The translations under genes and the position numbers were made by a program. From Desulfobulbaceae bacterium (GTDB taxonomy: Bacteria > Desulfobacterota > Desulfobulbia > Desulfobulbales > Desulfocapsaceae), in the NCBI GenBank assembly GCA_024636345.1, contig JAGXHG010000032.1, positions 62,001 to 126,000 on the forward strand: a DNA stretch of 64,000 nt, written 5' to 3'. The notes below the pieces were generated by a model, which ran no database searches, was not told the DNA's origin, and saw nothing but the letters and a program-made list of their open reading frames with translations. Below, piece after piece: positions 43,594-53,701 of the stretch (positions within the stretch are counted from its first letter, which is position 1; every line of letters begins with the position of its first letter).

Positions 43594-43643
43594 GGCAACT
43601 GCATAAAGGGCAGATTTTTACCCTTACCCTTTATGCAGTTGCC
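43594..43643 (+). terminator. Long stem-loop after nifB
   Basis: GGCAACTGCATAAAGGG and CCCTTTATGCAGTTGCC form a perfect 17-bp stem with a 16-base loop, 23 bases past the nifB stop. A T-run is absent, so it may act in both directions, in RNA protection, or through Rho. Confidence 0.65.
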
Positions 43644-43777
43644 GTCGAGGAACATGCCCCCCACAAGCCACTGATAAGTTCCAAAAATGTGTTTACATCT
43701 ATATAAATATTTCAAAATTGTAAAATATAAAACGCGGCAAGCACAATAACATCCTGAAGATACAGCAATTACTTTAC

Positions 43778-43793
43778 TGGTATGCTTTTTGCA
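43778..43793 (+). promoter_or_regulatory. Sigma-54 promoter of nifA
   Basis: TGGTATGCTTTTTGCA has GG and GC 10 bases apart, close to consensus. Start would be near 43804, 50 bases before nifA. A near-match to a NifA site (TGT-N10-ACG) occurs about 70 bases upstream, so nifA may partly control itself. Confidence 0.65.
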
Positions 43794-43853
43794 TAAAATC
43801 TTCCAAGTGCCATTATGGCACGCACAGCCACTCGGCGATACTTGGGAGAAATC

Positions 43854-45509
43854 ATGAATCACCTACACACCCCGGCACCAATACCTGCTCTCGCCTCCTC
43901 CTGCTCGCTGGAGACCCTGAAAATTCGGGCCCTTTCCGAAATCTGTCAGCTCATCGGCGAGGCGGTACATCTCGACACCGCCCTGGCCAGGATCTTTCAG
44001 ATCCTTCACGAGATCCTGCACATGGACCGGGCCACCCTGGTTCTCCTCGAACCGCACAGACATAGGCTGGAGATAAAGGCCTCCTACGGCCTGACCATTG
44101 AAGAAGAACAGCGGGGGATCTACGGGCTCTCCGAGGGGATCTGCGGCCAGATCTTTCAGACCGGATCGCCCTGCATCGTCCCGGACATCAACAGCGAACC
44201 TCTGTTCCTCAATCGCACCGGTGCCAGGACAACCATCACCAAGGACAGGCTCTCTTTCATCGGCGTGCCGGTTCTCATGGCCCAGAAACCGGCGGGAGTC
44301 CTCACAGTTGACCGACTCTTCGGACCTGAAATTTCTTTCAAGGAAGACATCAGTTTTCTGAGTATTCTGGCCACGCTCATCAGCCAGTTCATCGCCCTGC
44401 ACCAAGCCATTAACCGCAAGGAAAAACGATTGGTGGAAGAAAACCGCTCACTGAAAGCTGAGCTTCACGGCCGCTTCAACCGCCATTATATCATCGGTCA
44501 GTCGCGCCCCATGCAGGAGGTCTTCGCCACCATTGAGAAAGTGGCGCCAAGCCGGGCTACGGCACTGCTTCTGGGAGAATCGGGAACCGGCAAGGAACTG
44601 GTGGCAAGGGCCATCCATGAGGCGAGCCCCAGAAGGGATAAAAACTTTATCAAGATCAACTGCGCAGCCCTCCCTGAAAACCTGCTGGAGAGCGAACTTT
44701 TCGGGCACGAGAAAGGGGCATTTACCGGTGCCACTGCCAGCCGCGCCGGACGCTTTGAGTTGGCTGACGGCGGCACCATCTTTCTCGACGAGATCGGTGA
44801 GCTGCCGCTCACCCTCCAGGCCAAACTTCTCAGGGTCCTCCAGGAGCGCCAGTTTGAACGTCTGGGTGGCACCAGGACACTGAAGGTCGATGTGCGCATC
44901 ATTGCCGCCACCAATGTGAACCTTAGCGATGCCGTGGTCAACGGTACCTTTCGTAACGACCTCTACTATCGCTTGAATGTACTGCCCTTTCATCTTCCCC
45001 CCTTACGGGAACGCAAGAGCGACATCCCGATCCTGCTCAACCACTTCCTGTGCGCCAGCAATGAACGGAATGGCATGGAGGTGGAGTTATCCCAGGAGGT
45101 TCTCGACTTCCTGATGGACTACAACTGGCCGGGAAATGTGCGGGAACTGCAAAACCTCATTGAACGCTTGGTTATTCTGACCGACAAGAGTATTATTTAT
45201 GAGAGTGATCTTCCCGAAGAGATGATGAAAACCTTGCCTAAGGATACAACACTTACTTCCCCTGCAAGGACAGCGCCCACTGATCATGCTCTTGACTCCA
45301 TCGTAGTCGGCAACCAACACCCAACCCTCCACTCCCTGGAGGATCTGGAGCGGACAGAGATCAAGGCCGCCCTGCTGAGAAATGGCTGGGTCCAGGCCCG
45401 CGCAGCCCGGGAGCTGGGTCTGACCCAGCGCCAGATTGGCTATCGAATCAAGAAATTCAAGCTCGACAGGCCGGAATTTTCCCTGAGCCCATGGAATGAA
45501 AAAGCCTAG
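43854..45509 (+). CDS. nifA: Nif-specific sigma-54 activator NifA
   Basis: Activates nif promoters by remodelling sigma-54 polymerase. I start at ATG 43854 ([20 protein letters not shown]), 13 codons after the track start. It has an N-terminal GAF domain (about 35-190), an AAA+ domain with Walker [17 protein letters not shown], the sigma-54 loop [15 protein letters not shown] and Walker [15 protein letters not shown], and [16 protein letters not shown]. The C-terminal Fis-like HTH is [20 protein letters not shown] then [15 protein letters not shown]. 551 residues. The GAF domain may sense 2-oxoglutarate or PII input. Confidence 0.95.
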   Translation: MNHLHTPAPIPALASSCSLETLKIRALSEICQLIGEAVHLDTALARIFQILHEILHMDRATLVLLEPHRHRLEIKASYGLTIEEEQRGIYGLSEGICGQIFQTGSPCIVPDINSEPLFLNRTGARTTITKDRLSFIGVPVLMAQKPAGVLTVDRLFGPEISFKEDISFLSILATLISQFIALHQAINRKEKRLVEENRSLKAELHGRFNRHYIIGQSRPMQEVFATIEKVAPSRATALLLGESGTGKELVARAIHEASPRRDKNFIKINCAALPENLLESELFGHEKGAFTGATASRAGRFELADGGTIFLDEIGELPLTLQAKLLRVLQERQFERLGGTRTLKVDVRIIAATNVNLSDAVVNGTFRNDLYYRLNVLPFHLPPLRERKSDIPILLNHFLCASNERNGMEVELSQEVLDFLMDYNWPGNVRELQNLIERLVILTDKSIIYESDLPEEMMKTLPKDTTLTSPARTAPTDHALDSIVVGNQHPTLHSLEDLERTEIKAALLRNGWVQARAARELGLTQRQIGYRIKKFKLDRPEFSLSPWNEKA

Positions 45510-45562
45510 AGGCCAGTAGGCTTGAACTCATTTCAAGATATTGAAAAAACAGGATCAACACT

Positions 45563-46873
45563 ATGAATCTCCTGAACAAGAAATCAATTTTTACGTCCAT
45601 GCTGCAGGATGGACCCTTTGCTGTGGGCGATCTACCACCCTTTGCCCATCCCTTTTCCAGAGAGGCCAAAAACTGGGTGCGTAACCTGGAAGGGGATCAA
45701 CTGCTGAAGACCAAATATCGCGCCGTTCGTTGTCAGATCTTCGACTTTCTGGGCATCAGCAACTTTGATGAGATCCTGATCCTGATCCATGACCGTAAAC
45801 TACGCCAAAAAACTACGGAACGCTCCCGTCCACTTTTAGGAAACATGTTCGGCCTGGACGGTGCCAGCCATGATATCGGCCGTTACCTCTACGACTATGC
45901 CCGCACAGCCGATGATGTGGTCAACTCCCTGCGCGCAAAGGTCCTGGCCCCCTATCGCTCTCATATTGAGACCACCAATGAGATCGAAACCACTCATGAT
46001 CCGGTGGATCTATTACTCATCATTTTTGATGATCGTTTTCACCGCAAGGCCCGCTTTGAGGCCAAGCGCAAGCTGGTACTCATGAATCTTGCCGGCTCCA
46101 TTGATCAGCGGGAACGGGAGACCGTTATCGAGACCAAGTTTTCCAATTTTCTTCGTTTCTTAAATGCCCATGTCTGGAGTCCCAGTCTCAAAATCGGTGA
46201 ACTGGAGATCAGGTATCTCCATAGCCACCACCGCCCCGACGATTTCAGTTGCCGGGAAGTGAACGTTCTCTCTGAAGAGCAGGCCCGAGCACAGACACCC
46301 ACCTCCGGAGAGAAACTGACCCTGATCAAGCGCCGCCGTTTTCGCAGCCAGGACAGAGAGGTTCCGATCTACGTCACCATCAGGAAAAAACCACCTGCTG
46401 CCAAGGTTCTGAAGTTGTTACGTAAAAACGAAAAAAACCCAGCTGTGGCCGTTGATGATGAACTGGGCCTGATGGCGGTGCTCAACTCGGTGGGTGATGT
46501 CAAATGCTTTATCCGCCACCTGACCCGCAGCGCGGTAGAGGCAGGATCGCTCATGACGCTCGAGGATATCTCCGACACCCTCACCGGTGGCCAGTACGGG
46601 AGCACGGCCATGGGAAGCTCCAACAAGACTCCGATGTTGAAATTTTTTGCCAGACTGGGGGGGATACGGGTGGAATTCATCATCCACACCAACCGCTCCT
46701 ATCTCAACTATATCTACCAGCGGGATGTTGCCCATGACGAGTATGAGGTCAAGCGGATCTTCGACACCGGCGTGGCGGATTTCCTTTTTCCCGGTGATAT
46801 CTATCGGCTGAAGATGGACGAGATTCGCACCGCCCAGATCAATTTATTCCGCAAACAGATCGAAGGAAACTAA
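45563..46873 (+). CDS. Unknown 436-residue protein between nifA and nifV
   Basis: Not recognised. It starts MNLLNKKSIFTSMLQDGPFA; soluble, basic, with no signal or membrane helix and few cysteines. The C-terminal third (VDDELGLMAVLNSVGDVKCF, GQYGSTAMGSSNKTPMLKFF, RLGGIRVEFIIHTNRSYLNY) has the alternating strand-helix pattern and an R-VEF-I-T motif that recall RelA/SpoT-type nucleotidyltransferase folds. I cannot confirm the family or catalytic residues. It lies 53 bases after nifA and 11 before nifV, clearly co-transcribed. A role in nitrogen fixation or its regulation is inferred only from this. Confidence 0.75.
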   Translation: MNLLNKKSIFTSMLQDGPFAVGDLPPFAHPFSREAKNWVRNLEGDQLLKTKYRAVRCQIFDFLGISNFDEILILIHDRKLRQKTTERSRPLLGNMFGLDGASHDIGRYLYDYARTADDVVNSLRAKVLAPYRSHIETTNEIETTHDPVDLLLIIFDDRFHRKARFEAKRKLVLMNLAGSIDQRERETVIETKFSNFLRFLNAHVWSPSLKIGELEIRYLHSHHRPDDFSCREVNVLSEEQARAQTPTSGEKLTLIKRRRFRSQDREVPIYVTIRKKPPAAKVLKLLRKNEKNPAVAVDDELGLMAVLNSVGDVKCFIRHLTRSAVEAGSLMTLEDISDTLTGGQYGSTAMGSSNKTPMLKFFARLGGIRVEFIIHTNRSYLNYIYQRDVAHDEYEVKRIFDTGVADFLFPGDIYRLKMDEIRTAQINLFRKQIEGN

Positions 46874-46884
46874 AGAGGTCTGCC

Positions 46885-48006
46885 ATGACTCCCAATTTTC
46901 ACGGTATTATTGACTCCACCCTGCGGGAAGGCGAACAGGCGCCTGGGGTGAACTTCAGCCAGGAACTGCGATACGAAATCATCAGGCAGCTCTGCCAGGT
47001 GGGAGTAGAGGAGATTGAACTGGGCGTTGCTTCCGAAAAGAACAGCCATCTTCAGGATCTTTTTACCTTTGCCAGGAAGACAAGCAAAGGAGAGCAACGG
47101 CTGGGGCTCTGGTGCCGCTGCCATGATAGGGATATCGCTTTTGCCGCAAGCTGTCATCCGGATGTCCTATCACTGTCGATTCCGGCCTCAGATCTACACA
47201 TCAGCCAGCGTCTGCAAAAAGACCGCACCTGGATTTTGCACACTCTGCGCCAGGCTGTCTGCCAAGCCAGCGCACTTGGCGTGCCTTTCATTTCTCTTGG
47301 TCTTGAAGACGCGACCCGGGCCGATCCAGAGTTCCTCTGCCTGTTGGCCAAGACCGCTGCCGAGTGCGGGGTGCAACGTTTGCGGCTGGCCGACACCGTG
47401 GGTATCGGCTCTCCTGCCACCATCACAAAAATGGTGAGAATGCTCCTGCAGCAGTCCGGGCTTCCCTGCGGGATCCACACCCATAATGATTTCGGCATGG
47501 CCACGGCCAACGCCATAGCCGCCCTTGAGGCCGGAGCATCCTGGATTGATGCCACCGTCCTCGGCCTTGGCGAACGGGCCGGCAACTGCCGTCTGGAAGA
47601 GGCCGTCGCCTTTCTCTGCTTGCGGAGGGGGATGGAGCGCTATCAGATCAACCGCCTACCAGCGCTCTGCCATACCGTCAGCAAGGCCGCAGCTATCCCC
47701 ATTGCCAGAAACCATCCTGTCATCGGTGAGGCCATCTTTACCTGCGAAACCGGCCTGCACTTGCACGGCCTGACCGTCAATCCCAACACCTATGAACCTT
47801 ATTCTCCAGAGAAGGTTGGTGCCAACCGCACCATGCGTTTTGGCCACAAAAGCGGAAAACGTGCCCTCTGCAACCATCTGCACGCCCTCGGCCATCCCAT
47901 TGATGACGACAGGGCCGAAGCACTCTCCAGAGAGCTCCGGAACCTGACAGGCCTTCCACTACAGGGCCTCAGCGATTCTGAACTGCTGCGCCTGGCAGCA
48001 CGGTAA
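46885..48006 (+). CDS. nifV: Homocitrate synthase NifV
   Basis: Condenses acetyl-CoA with 2-oxoglutarate to give homocitrate, the organic part of FeMo-co. 373 residues of the HMGL-like TIM barrel. IIDSTLREGEQAPGVNFSQE is the signature start with the metal-binding Asp and Arg. LRLADTVGIGSPATITKMV and GIHTHNDFGMATANAIAALE carry the HxH metal ligands, and VLGLGERAGNCRLEE is the late motif. It ends in the short NifV C-terminus without the LeuA regulatory domain. The unknown protein precedes it by 11 bases. Confidence 0.95.
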   Translation: MTPNFHGIIDSTLREGEQAPGVNFSQELRYEIIRQLCQVGVEEIELGVASEKNSHLQDLFTFARKTSKGEQRLGLWCRCHDRDIAFAASCHPDVLSLSIPASDLHISQRLQKDRTWILHTLRQAVCQASALGVPFISLGLEDATRADPEFLCLLAKTAAECGVQRLRLADTVGIGSPATITKMVRMLLQQSGLPCGIHTHNDFGMATANAIAALEAGASWIDATVLGLGERAGNCRLEEAVAFLCLRRGMERYQINRLPALCHTVSKAAAIPIARNHPVIGEAIFTCETGLHLHGLTVNPNTYEPYSPEKVGANRTMRFGHKSGKRALCNHLHALGHPIDDDRAEALSRELRNLTGLPLQGLSDSELLRLAAR

Positions 48007-48064
48007 CGACACCGCCGTGCCTCAACCGGAAAGCAGGGATCTGGCGTTCCCTCCGGGTTCGTAG

Positions 48065-50290
48065 CTACATCGTATCGATAATAGCATTGAAGGTCGGACT
48101 GGGACGCATGGCATGGGTGATCTTTTCAAGATCCGGATGGTAGTAGCCGCCGATGTCTACGGGCTGGCCCTGGGCCTGAGCCAGTTCGGTCACGATCTTA
48201 TCTTCACCTGCGGCAAGCTCTGCGGCAATCTTGCTGAACCGTGCCTGCAACCCGGCATCCTCGGACTGTGCAGCCAGGCATTGCGCCCAGTACAGAGCCA
48301 GGTAAAAGTGACTGCCGCGGGTGTCCAGTTCGTTGACCTTGCGCGAGGGTGACCGCCTGTTTTCCAGGTGCATGCCAATGGCCCGATCCAGGGTCCTGGA
48401 AAGCAGGGAAGCGGTCTTATGATTGAAGGTGACGGCTATATGCTCAAAAGAGGGAACCAAGGCGCAGAATTCACCTAAAGAATCCCAGCGCAGGTGGCCT
48501 TCTTTGAGGAGTTGCTGGACGTGTTTCGGTGCAGAGCCGCCGGCCCCGGTCTCGAACATGCCGCCGCCGTTCATCAGGGGAACGATGGAGAGCATCTTGG
48601 CGCTGGTGCCCAGCTCAAGGATCGGAAAGAGATCGGTAAGGTAATCGCGCAGGACATTGCCGGTCACCGATATCGTATGCTCCCCCTTTCTGATCCGCTC
48701 CAGTGAGAAGCCCATGGCCTCAACAGGAGTCATGATCCGGATATCCAGGCCACTGGTGTCGTGCTTGGGCAGGTAGGTCGTGACTTTGGCAATGATTTGG
48801 GCGTCGTGGCCCCGATTTTCATCGAGCCAGAAAATCGCCGGAACACCGGCTACCCGTGCCCGGGTGACAGCCAACTTGACCCAATCCTGGATCGGGGCAT
48901 CCTTGGCCTGGCAGGCCCTGAAGATATCGCCTGTTTCCACACCTTGTTCCAACAGGGTTGTGCCTGTGCTGTCAACCAGACGGATGGTACCGGTGCCCGG
49001 TGCTATAAAGGTTTTGTCGTGCGAGCCGTATTCCTCAGCCTTCTGCGCCATCAGGCCGACATTATCAACGCTACCCATGGTGGCCGGGTCAAAGGCCCCG
49101 TTCCGGTTGCAATCATCAATTACCTTCTGATAGATGCTGGCGTAGCAGCGATCAGGAATCATGGCGATGGTGTCGTGGAGTTGATCGTCTGCTCCCCACA
49201 TGCGGCCACCGTCACGAATAACCACCGGCATGGAGGCGTCAATGATCACATCGTTGGGCACATGGAGGTTGGTGATACCCTTGCTGGAGTCCACCATGGC
49301 GAGCTTGCAGCTCTTCTGGTAGACCGCCTTGATGTCTGCCTCAATTTCCGCACGTTGTGCCTCAGGCAGGTTCACGATCTTGGCCAGCAGGTCGCCGAAG
49401 CCGTTGTTGACATTCACTCCCAGCTCTTTGATGACAGCGGCGTGCTTGGTGAAGACATTCTGGTAGAAAACGGTAACGCAATGACCGAACATGACCGGGT
49501 CGGAGACCTTCATCATGGTGGCCTTGAGGTGCAGGGAGAGCAGGACGCTCTCCTTTCTTGCCGCCGCGATCTGCTCGCTATAGAAGGCGCGGAGGGCGCG
49601 GACGTTCATCACCGAGGAGTCGACAACCTCGCCTGCGAGAAGCGAAGTTTTCTCCTTGAAGACAGTGGTCGCACCATCTTCGGCCACGAATTCAATGCGA
49701 ACATCACAGGCGTCCTTGACGGTGACTGATTTTTCACTGCCGTAGAAATCGCCTTCGGTCATATGTACGACCTGCGATTTGCAATCGGCAGACCAGGGTT
49801 TCATCAGACGATGCGGATTCTTCTGGCCGAACTTCTTGACCGAGGCTGCGGCCCGCCGGTCAGAGTTGCCTTCACGCAGGACCGGATTAACGGCACTACC
49901 CAGCACCTTTGCATATCTGGCGTGTACGGTCTTCTCGGCCTCAGTTTTCGGGTTCTGGGTATAATCAGGAATGGCGTAGCCCTGTGACTGCAACTCCTTG
50001 ATCGCCTCTAACAGCTGGGGAACCGAGGCGCTGATGTTAGGCAGCTTGATGATATTAGTCTCTGGCTGTTTGGCGAGGTGACCCAGTTCCGTGAGATCAT
50101 CGGGGAGGCGTTGCTTCTCACTCAGATAGTCTGGAAAGTTGGCGATGATCCGTCCGGCCAGCGAAATATCTTTCTGCACAAGGTCAATACCTGACCCCTT
50201 GGTATAGGCCTGAAGGATGGGGAACAGGGAATAAGTCGCCATAGCTGGCGCCTCGTCGATTGCCGTATAGATGATCCGTGGTGTGGCCAT
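48065..50290 (-). CDS. icd: Monomeric NADP-dependent isocitrate dehydrogenase
   Basis: Oxidative decarboxylation of isocitrate to 2-oxoglutarate with NADP+. The 741-residue, monomeric IDH-II type is clear from [44 protein letters not shown]-like segments, and [22 protein letters not shown] 50290 follows AAGGAGCCCAC; the track start 69 codons earlier has no support. It runs convergently to nifV with only 58 bases between. It makes 2-oxoglutarate, the NifV substrate and signal for PII/NifI proteins, but a functional link is inferred. Confidence 0.95.
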   Translation of the reverse strand: MATPRIIYTAIDEAPAMATYSLFPILQAYTKGSGIDLVQKDISLAGRIIANFPDYLSEKQRLPDDLTELGHLAKQPETNIIKLPNISASVPQLLEAIKELQSQGYAIPDYTQNPKTEAEKTVHARYAKVLGSAVNPVLREGNSDRRAAASVKKFGQKNPHRLMKPWSADCKSQVVHMTEGDFYGSEKSVTVKDACDVRIEFVAEDGATTVFKEKTSLLAGEVVDSSVMNVRALRAFYSEQIAAARKESVLLSLHLKATMMKVSDPVMFGHCVTVFYQNVFTKHAAVIKELGVNVNNGFGDLLAKIVNLPEAQRAEIEADIKAVYQKSCKLAMVDSSKGITNLHVPNDVIIDASMPVVIRDGGRMWGADDQLHDTIAMIPDRCYASIYQKVIDDCNRNGAFDPATMGSVDNVGLMAQKAEEYGSHDKTFIAPGTGTIRLVDSTGTTLLEQGVETGDIFRACQAKDAPIQDWVKLAVTRARVAGVPAIFWLDENRGHDAQIIAKVTTYLPKHDTSGLDIRIMTPVEAMGFSLERIRKGEHTISVTGNVLRDYLTDLFPILELGTSAKMLSIVPLMNGGGMFETGAGGSAPKHVQQLLKEGHLRWDSLGEFCALVPSFEHIAVTFNHKTASLLSRTLDRAIGMHLENRRSPSRKVNELDTRGSHFYLALYWAQCLAAQSEDAGLQARFSKIAAELAAGEDKIVTELAQAQGQPVDIGGYYHPDLEKITHAMRPSPTFNAIIDTM

Positions 50291-50790
50291 GTGGGCTCCT
50301 TGGTTGTTTCGCAGGTGACTGCAGAATTTATAAATAGCAGCAGGTGATTGTTCAGGTTGACAGGGGGTGTCGCTTGGTTTTAAACGACGTCTCATTACTA
50401 GAAGATGCGCCTGGCCTCTGAATTCTCCTGTTGCAGAAGCGGCCGTTGTTGATAACTGCCAATGCGCCAGGAGCGCAAGATGGTGAGAAAATAGCATATC
50501 CTGGTCGGGATTGCAAATATCATCTCCGCTTAAACCCCGGCGTCAAGCAACCTGAAGCTGCTTCTTGCGAAATGTCGTTAGGGCGATTATACAACAGGAA
50601 GCTTATCTTGGATCAAGCATACACACTAAAAAAAAGCTGCCTTGCCAGATTTGGGAAAAGGCAAAGGCAACCGAGACGGCATACCCTGACGCGTAGATCT
50701 GAGCACTTACATATCTTCATTATTCAGAAAAACAGCACTGTTTGTTAGTGCAAAAAAACAATATCTTAAAAACGAATCCACGTTTTCCCC
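50291..50790. other. About 500 bases without supported gene
   Basis: Divergent promoter region of icd and the cardiolipin synthase gene. No gene, terminator or clear operator is visible. Confidence 0.5.
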
Positions 50791-52251
50791 ATGCACATCG
50801 AATGGCTCCGACCGACCTTCTCTTACACCTTCCTTATTGTGGGCGAGATACTCTTTCTCCTCGCCCTGCTGCACATGGTGTATCAGCGTCGCACCCCAAC
50901 CAGCATGATTTCCTGGCTGCTGGCGATTATATTGCTGCCGTATCTAGCCGTTCCACTCTACTTCATCCTCGGTTCACGCAAGCGCGTTAACTCCAAGACA
51001 AAATCGATGTTCAGCCTCCGTTCGGTAAAGGATCTTCCCCTTGCAGAGGCCAATCCCATTGACCGCGTCCTGCGCGGGAACGGTATACCGGGCACCACCC
51101 GGGGAAACCGTTTTGAACTCTATGCAGATGGAGTCCAGGCCTATAACGCATTGATGCGAGAGATAGACAAGGCCCGGGAATGCATCTTCATCAGCACCTA
51201 TATTTTCAATAACGACGAGGTGACCTCCCAAATTATCAAGGCATTAATCAGGAAGGCTCAAGAAGGGATAACGGTCAACCTGCTCCTCGATTCACTCGGC
51301 TCATTTCCTCTCTACTGTTTCCAGCACCCCTTCAAAAAACTCCGCCAGGCCGGGGCCACGGTCTCTTTTTTTATGCCCATCCTGCAGATGCCGCTGCGAA
51401 ACTATATCAACCTGCGCAACCACCGGAAGATCTTCCTTTTTGACCGCCGCATTGTCCTGACCGGCGGCATGAATCTCTCAGCCGAGTACCTGGGACCACT
51501 CCCTGACCCCGGGCGCTGGAACGACCTGCTCTTTCTCATCGAAGGGCCGGCTGTCTTTCATTACCTGGACATCTTCGCCTCAGACTGGGCCTATGCCTCC
51601 AATCTCGCCAAGACGCGTAACACCTGGCCAGGTAAACGAAGAAAAGCGAAGACTCCAGCCATGGACTGTAACACCACGCCAATCACACTCGACACCGTTC
51701 CCCCGGATTATGGCGACACCGAAATCCAGGTCGTCCCTTCCGGACCTGACATTGACGGAGACGCCCTCTTTGAGGCACTGATCTGCGCCATATACAACGC
51801 CACAGAACGGATATGGATCGTCACCCCCTACTTCGTCCCTGCGACATCTTTGCAACAAGCGCTTATCATCGCCCATCACAAAGGGGTCGATGTTAAACTG
51901 ATTACCCCTTATGAATCCAATCATTTCCTGGCCAACGTGGTGCGCAGCAGTTACATGCGGGAATTAATGGAAGCCGGAGTAGAGGTCGCCTTGTACAAAG
52001 GCCCCATGCTCCACGCCAAGGCAATTCTTTTTGACGATTCAAGCGCCATGCTTGGTTCCGTCAACATTGACAATCGCAGCCTGTTGTTGAACTACGAGGT
52101 GGTCAGTTTCGCCTACTCCGATTCCATCATCTCAGCGGTGAGCGGATGGATGGAGAAACTCCTTGAGGATTCACACCATGAGATGAAACCCACAGGCACA
52201 ATGCGGCGACTAGCCGAAAACCTGATGCGGATCATCGCGCCACAGTTGTAA
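50791..52251 (+). CDS. cls: Cardiolipin synthase (phospholipase D family)
   Basis: Joins two phosphatidylglycerol molecules into cardiolipin at the inner membrane. Two N-terminal helices (FLIVGEILFLLALLHMVYQR, MISWLLAIILLPYLAVPLYF) are followed by the PLD domains. The first HKD motif reads RNHRKIFLFDRRIVLTGGMN with ...LSAEYLG. The second reads PMLHAKAILFDDSSAMLGSV with NIDNRSL. 486 residues matches the family. GG-rich ribosome site is lacking; the ATG at 50791 is the first in frame. Confidence 0.93.
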   Translation: MHIEWLRPTFSYTFLIVGEILFLLALLHMVYQRRTPTSMISWLLAIILLPYLAVPLYFILGSRKRVNSKTKSMFSLRSVKDLPLAEANPIDRVLRGNGIPGTTRGNRFELYADGVQAYNALMREIDKARECIFISTYIFNNDEVTSQIIKALIRKAQEGITVNLLLDSLGSFPLYCFQHPFKKLRQAGATVSFFMPILQMPLRNYINLRNHRKIFLFDRRIVLTGGMNLSAEYLGPLPDPGRWNDLLFLIEGPAVFHYLDIFASDWAYASNLAKTRNTWPGKRRKAKTPAMDCNTTPITLDTVPPDYGDTEIQVVPSGPDIDGDALFEALICAIYNATERIWIVTPYFVPATSLQQALIIAHHKGVDVKLITPYESNHFLANVVRSSYMRELMEAGVEVALYKGPMLHAKAILFDDSSAMLGSVNIDNRSLLLNYEVVSFAYSDSIISAVSGWMEKLLEDSHHEMKPTGTMRRLAENLMRIIAPQL

Positions 52252-52311
52252 AATCAGCAAGAACCGAGTAGCGTAACAAACCGTTTTTATCAAACAACCT
52301 TGCCATACAAC

Positions 52312-53694
52312 ATGGTGAATATATCCATCAAACAACAGACGTTTGGAGACAAGCGAATTTCCACTCAACCACCCAGCATCAGGACTCCACTATCCATCAA
52401 GATCGCCCTGCTGGTCTATCAACTGGTTTGGAACATTGCCATTCCTTTCCTCCGTCGTAATCACAGACTGTATCTCGGTTTCAGCCAACGTACCTTAGAG
52501 GAAATGCCAGCTCCTGCCGATCTGTGGATCCAGGCTGCCTCAGTTGGAGAATCATTTCTGGCAGAGGAGATTCTCAGAAAACTTGATCCGGTCAAACCAA
52601 TCCGGGTGCTTTTGACCACCTATACCAGTCAAGGCATGGAAATCCTTGAAAAGGCCAAAAATGAAGCCATGCAGCAAAGCGAAAAACTCACCATTCACAC
52701 CGCCTATTTTCCTTTTGACCATCCTGGCCTCATGACCAGAGCCGTGACCGCCATCCGGCCAAAGGTGATGCTGCTTCTTGAAAGTGAATTATGGCCCGGA
52801 CTCCTGGCAAGCTGTAGGCAGAATGGAGTAAAAGTTCTGGTGGCAAACGGCAGGATGACTGCAAAAAGTTTTAGCCGTTATCGTATCTGGCCCTCATTAT
52901 GGCGCTATCTGAGGCCAGAGAGGATTCTCGCCATATCCAGCGATGATGCCTCACGTTTTGCCACCCTCTTTGACATGGATGCAGTAGAAACCGTGCAAAA
53001 TATCAAATTTGACCGTATCAGTAATCAAAGTACTGAAACTGCTGCAAACAACCCCCTGGCCCATATTTTTCCTCCCGACACGACAGCGACAGCCAAACTG
53101 CTGGTCCTGGGTTCGGTGAGAGAAGAAGAAGAAGCAGATATCATCAAGCTGATCTGTCACATCAGGGGACAAAATAATAAAATAAGCATCGCCCTATTCC
53201 CCCGACACATGCACCGCATCAAAAACTGGGAAAAGATGCTGGAGAGCCACGAACTCCCCTGGCAATTACGATCTCGCTGCACGGGGCCAGTCTCCCACGG
53301 CAACATCATCCTCTGGGACACCATGGGCGAGATGCTCTTCGCCTATCAGCTTGCCGACGCCGCCTTTGTCGGTGGCAGCCTCGCCCCGCTGGGTGGTCAG
53401 AATTTCCTGGAGCCGCTTACCTGCGGAATCAGGCCGGTTATCGGCCCACACTGGTCCAATTTTTTATGGATAGGCCAGGATATTATTGATCAGCAACTGG
53501 TCCTCCAGGCCAAAGACTGGCAGGAGGCCGCTGACCTCCTGATGCGGAAGAGTTCGGTTCCAGCGCAACGCGAGCAGACACGTCAGGAAATTGTCACCTA
53601 TGTGAAAAACCGCCGCGGCGGAACCGATACGACATGTACAACCATCAACAATCTTCTCTTTGAGGGAAGCGTAAACCCAATTACCAATAAATAA
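52312..53694 (+). CDS. waaA: 3-deoxy-D-manno-octulosonic acid transferase
   Basis: Transfers Kdo from CMP-Kdo to lipid A precursor during LPS synthesis. I use ATG 52312 rather than the track's TTG at 52300. An N-terminal membrane anchor (IALLVYQLVWNIAIPFLRR) precedes the GT-B domains. DLWIQAASVGESFLAEEILR is the conserved Kdo-transferase opening, PKVMLLLESELWPGLLASC is another signature, and FVGGSLAPLGGQNFLEPLTC is the donor-site motif. It lies 7 bases before kdsB, which supplies CMP-Kdo. Confidence 0.95.
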   Translation: MVNISIKQQTFGDKRISTQPPSIRTPLSIKIALLVYQLVWNIAIPFLRRNHRLYLGFSQRTLEEMPAPADLWIQAASVGESFLAEEILRKLDPVKPIRVLLTTYTSQGMEILEKAKNEAMQQSEKLTIHTAYFPFDHPGLMTRAVTAIRPKVMLLLESELWPGLLASCRQNGVKVLVANGRMTAKSFSRYRIWPSLWRYLRPERILAISSDDASRFATLFDMDAVETVQNIKFDRISNQSTETAANNPLAHIFPPDTTATAKLLVLGSVREEEEADIIKLICHIRGQNNKISIALFPRHMHRIKNWEKMLESHELPWQLRSRCTGPVSHGNIILWDTMGEMLFAYQLADAAFVGGSLAPLGGQNFLEPLTCGIRPVIGPHWSNFLWIGQDIIDQQLVLQAKDWQEAADLLMRKSSVPAQREQTRQEIVTYVKNRRGGTDTTCTTINNLLFEGSVNPITNK

Positions 53695-53701
53695 AAATAC
53701 C

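Noticed and set aside
48761-49729. 322-codon plus-strand frame
   Set aside because: Antisense to the isocitrate dehydrogenase gene, which has full family motifs.
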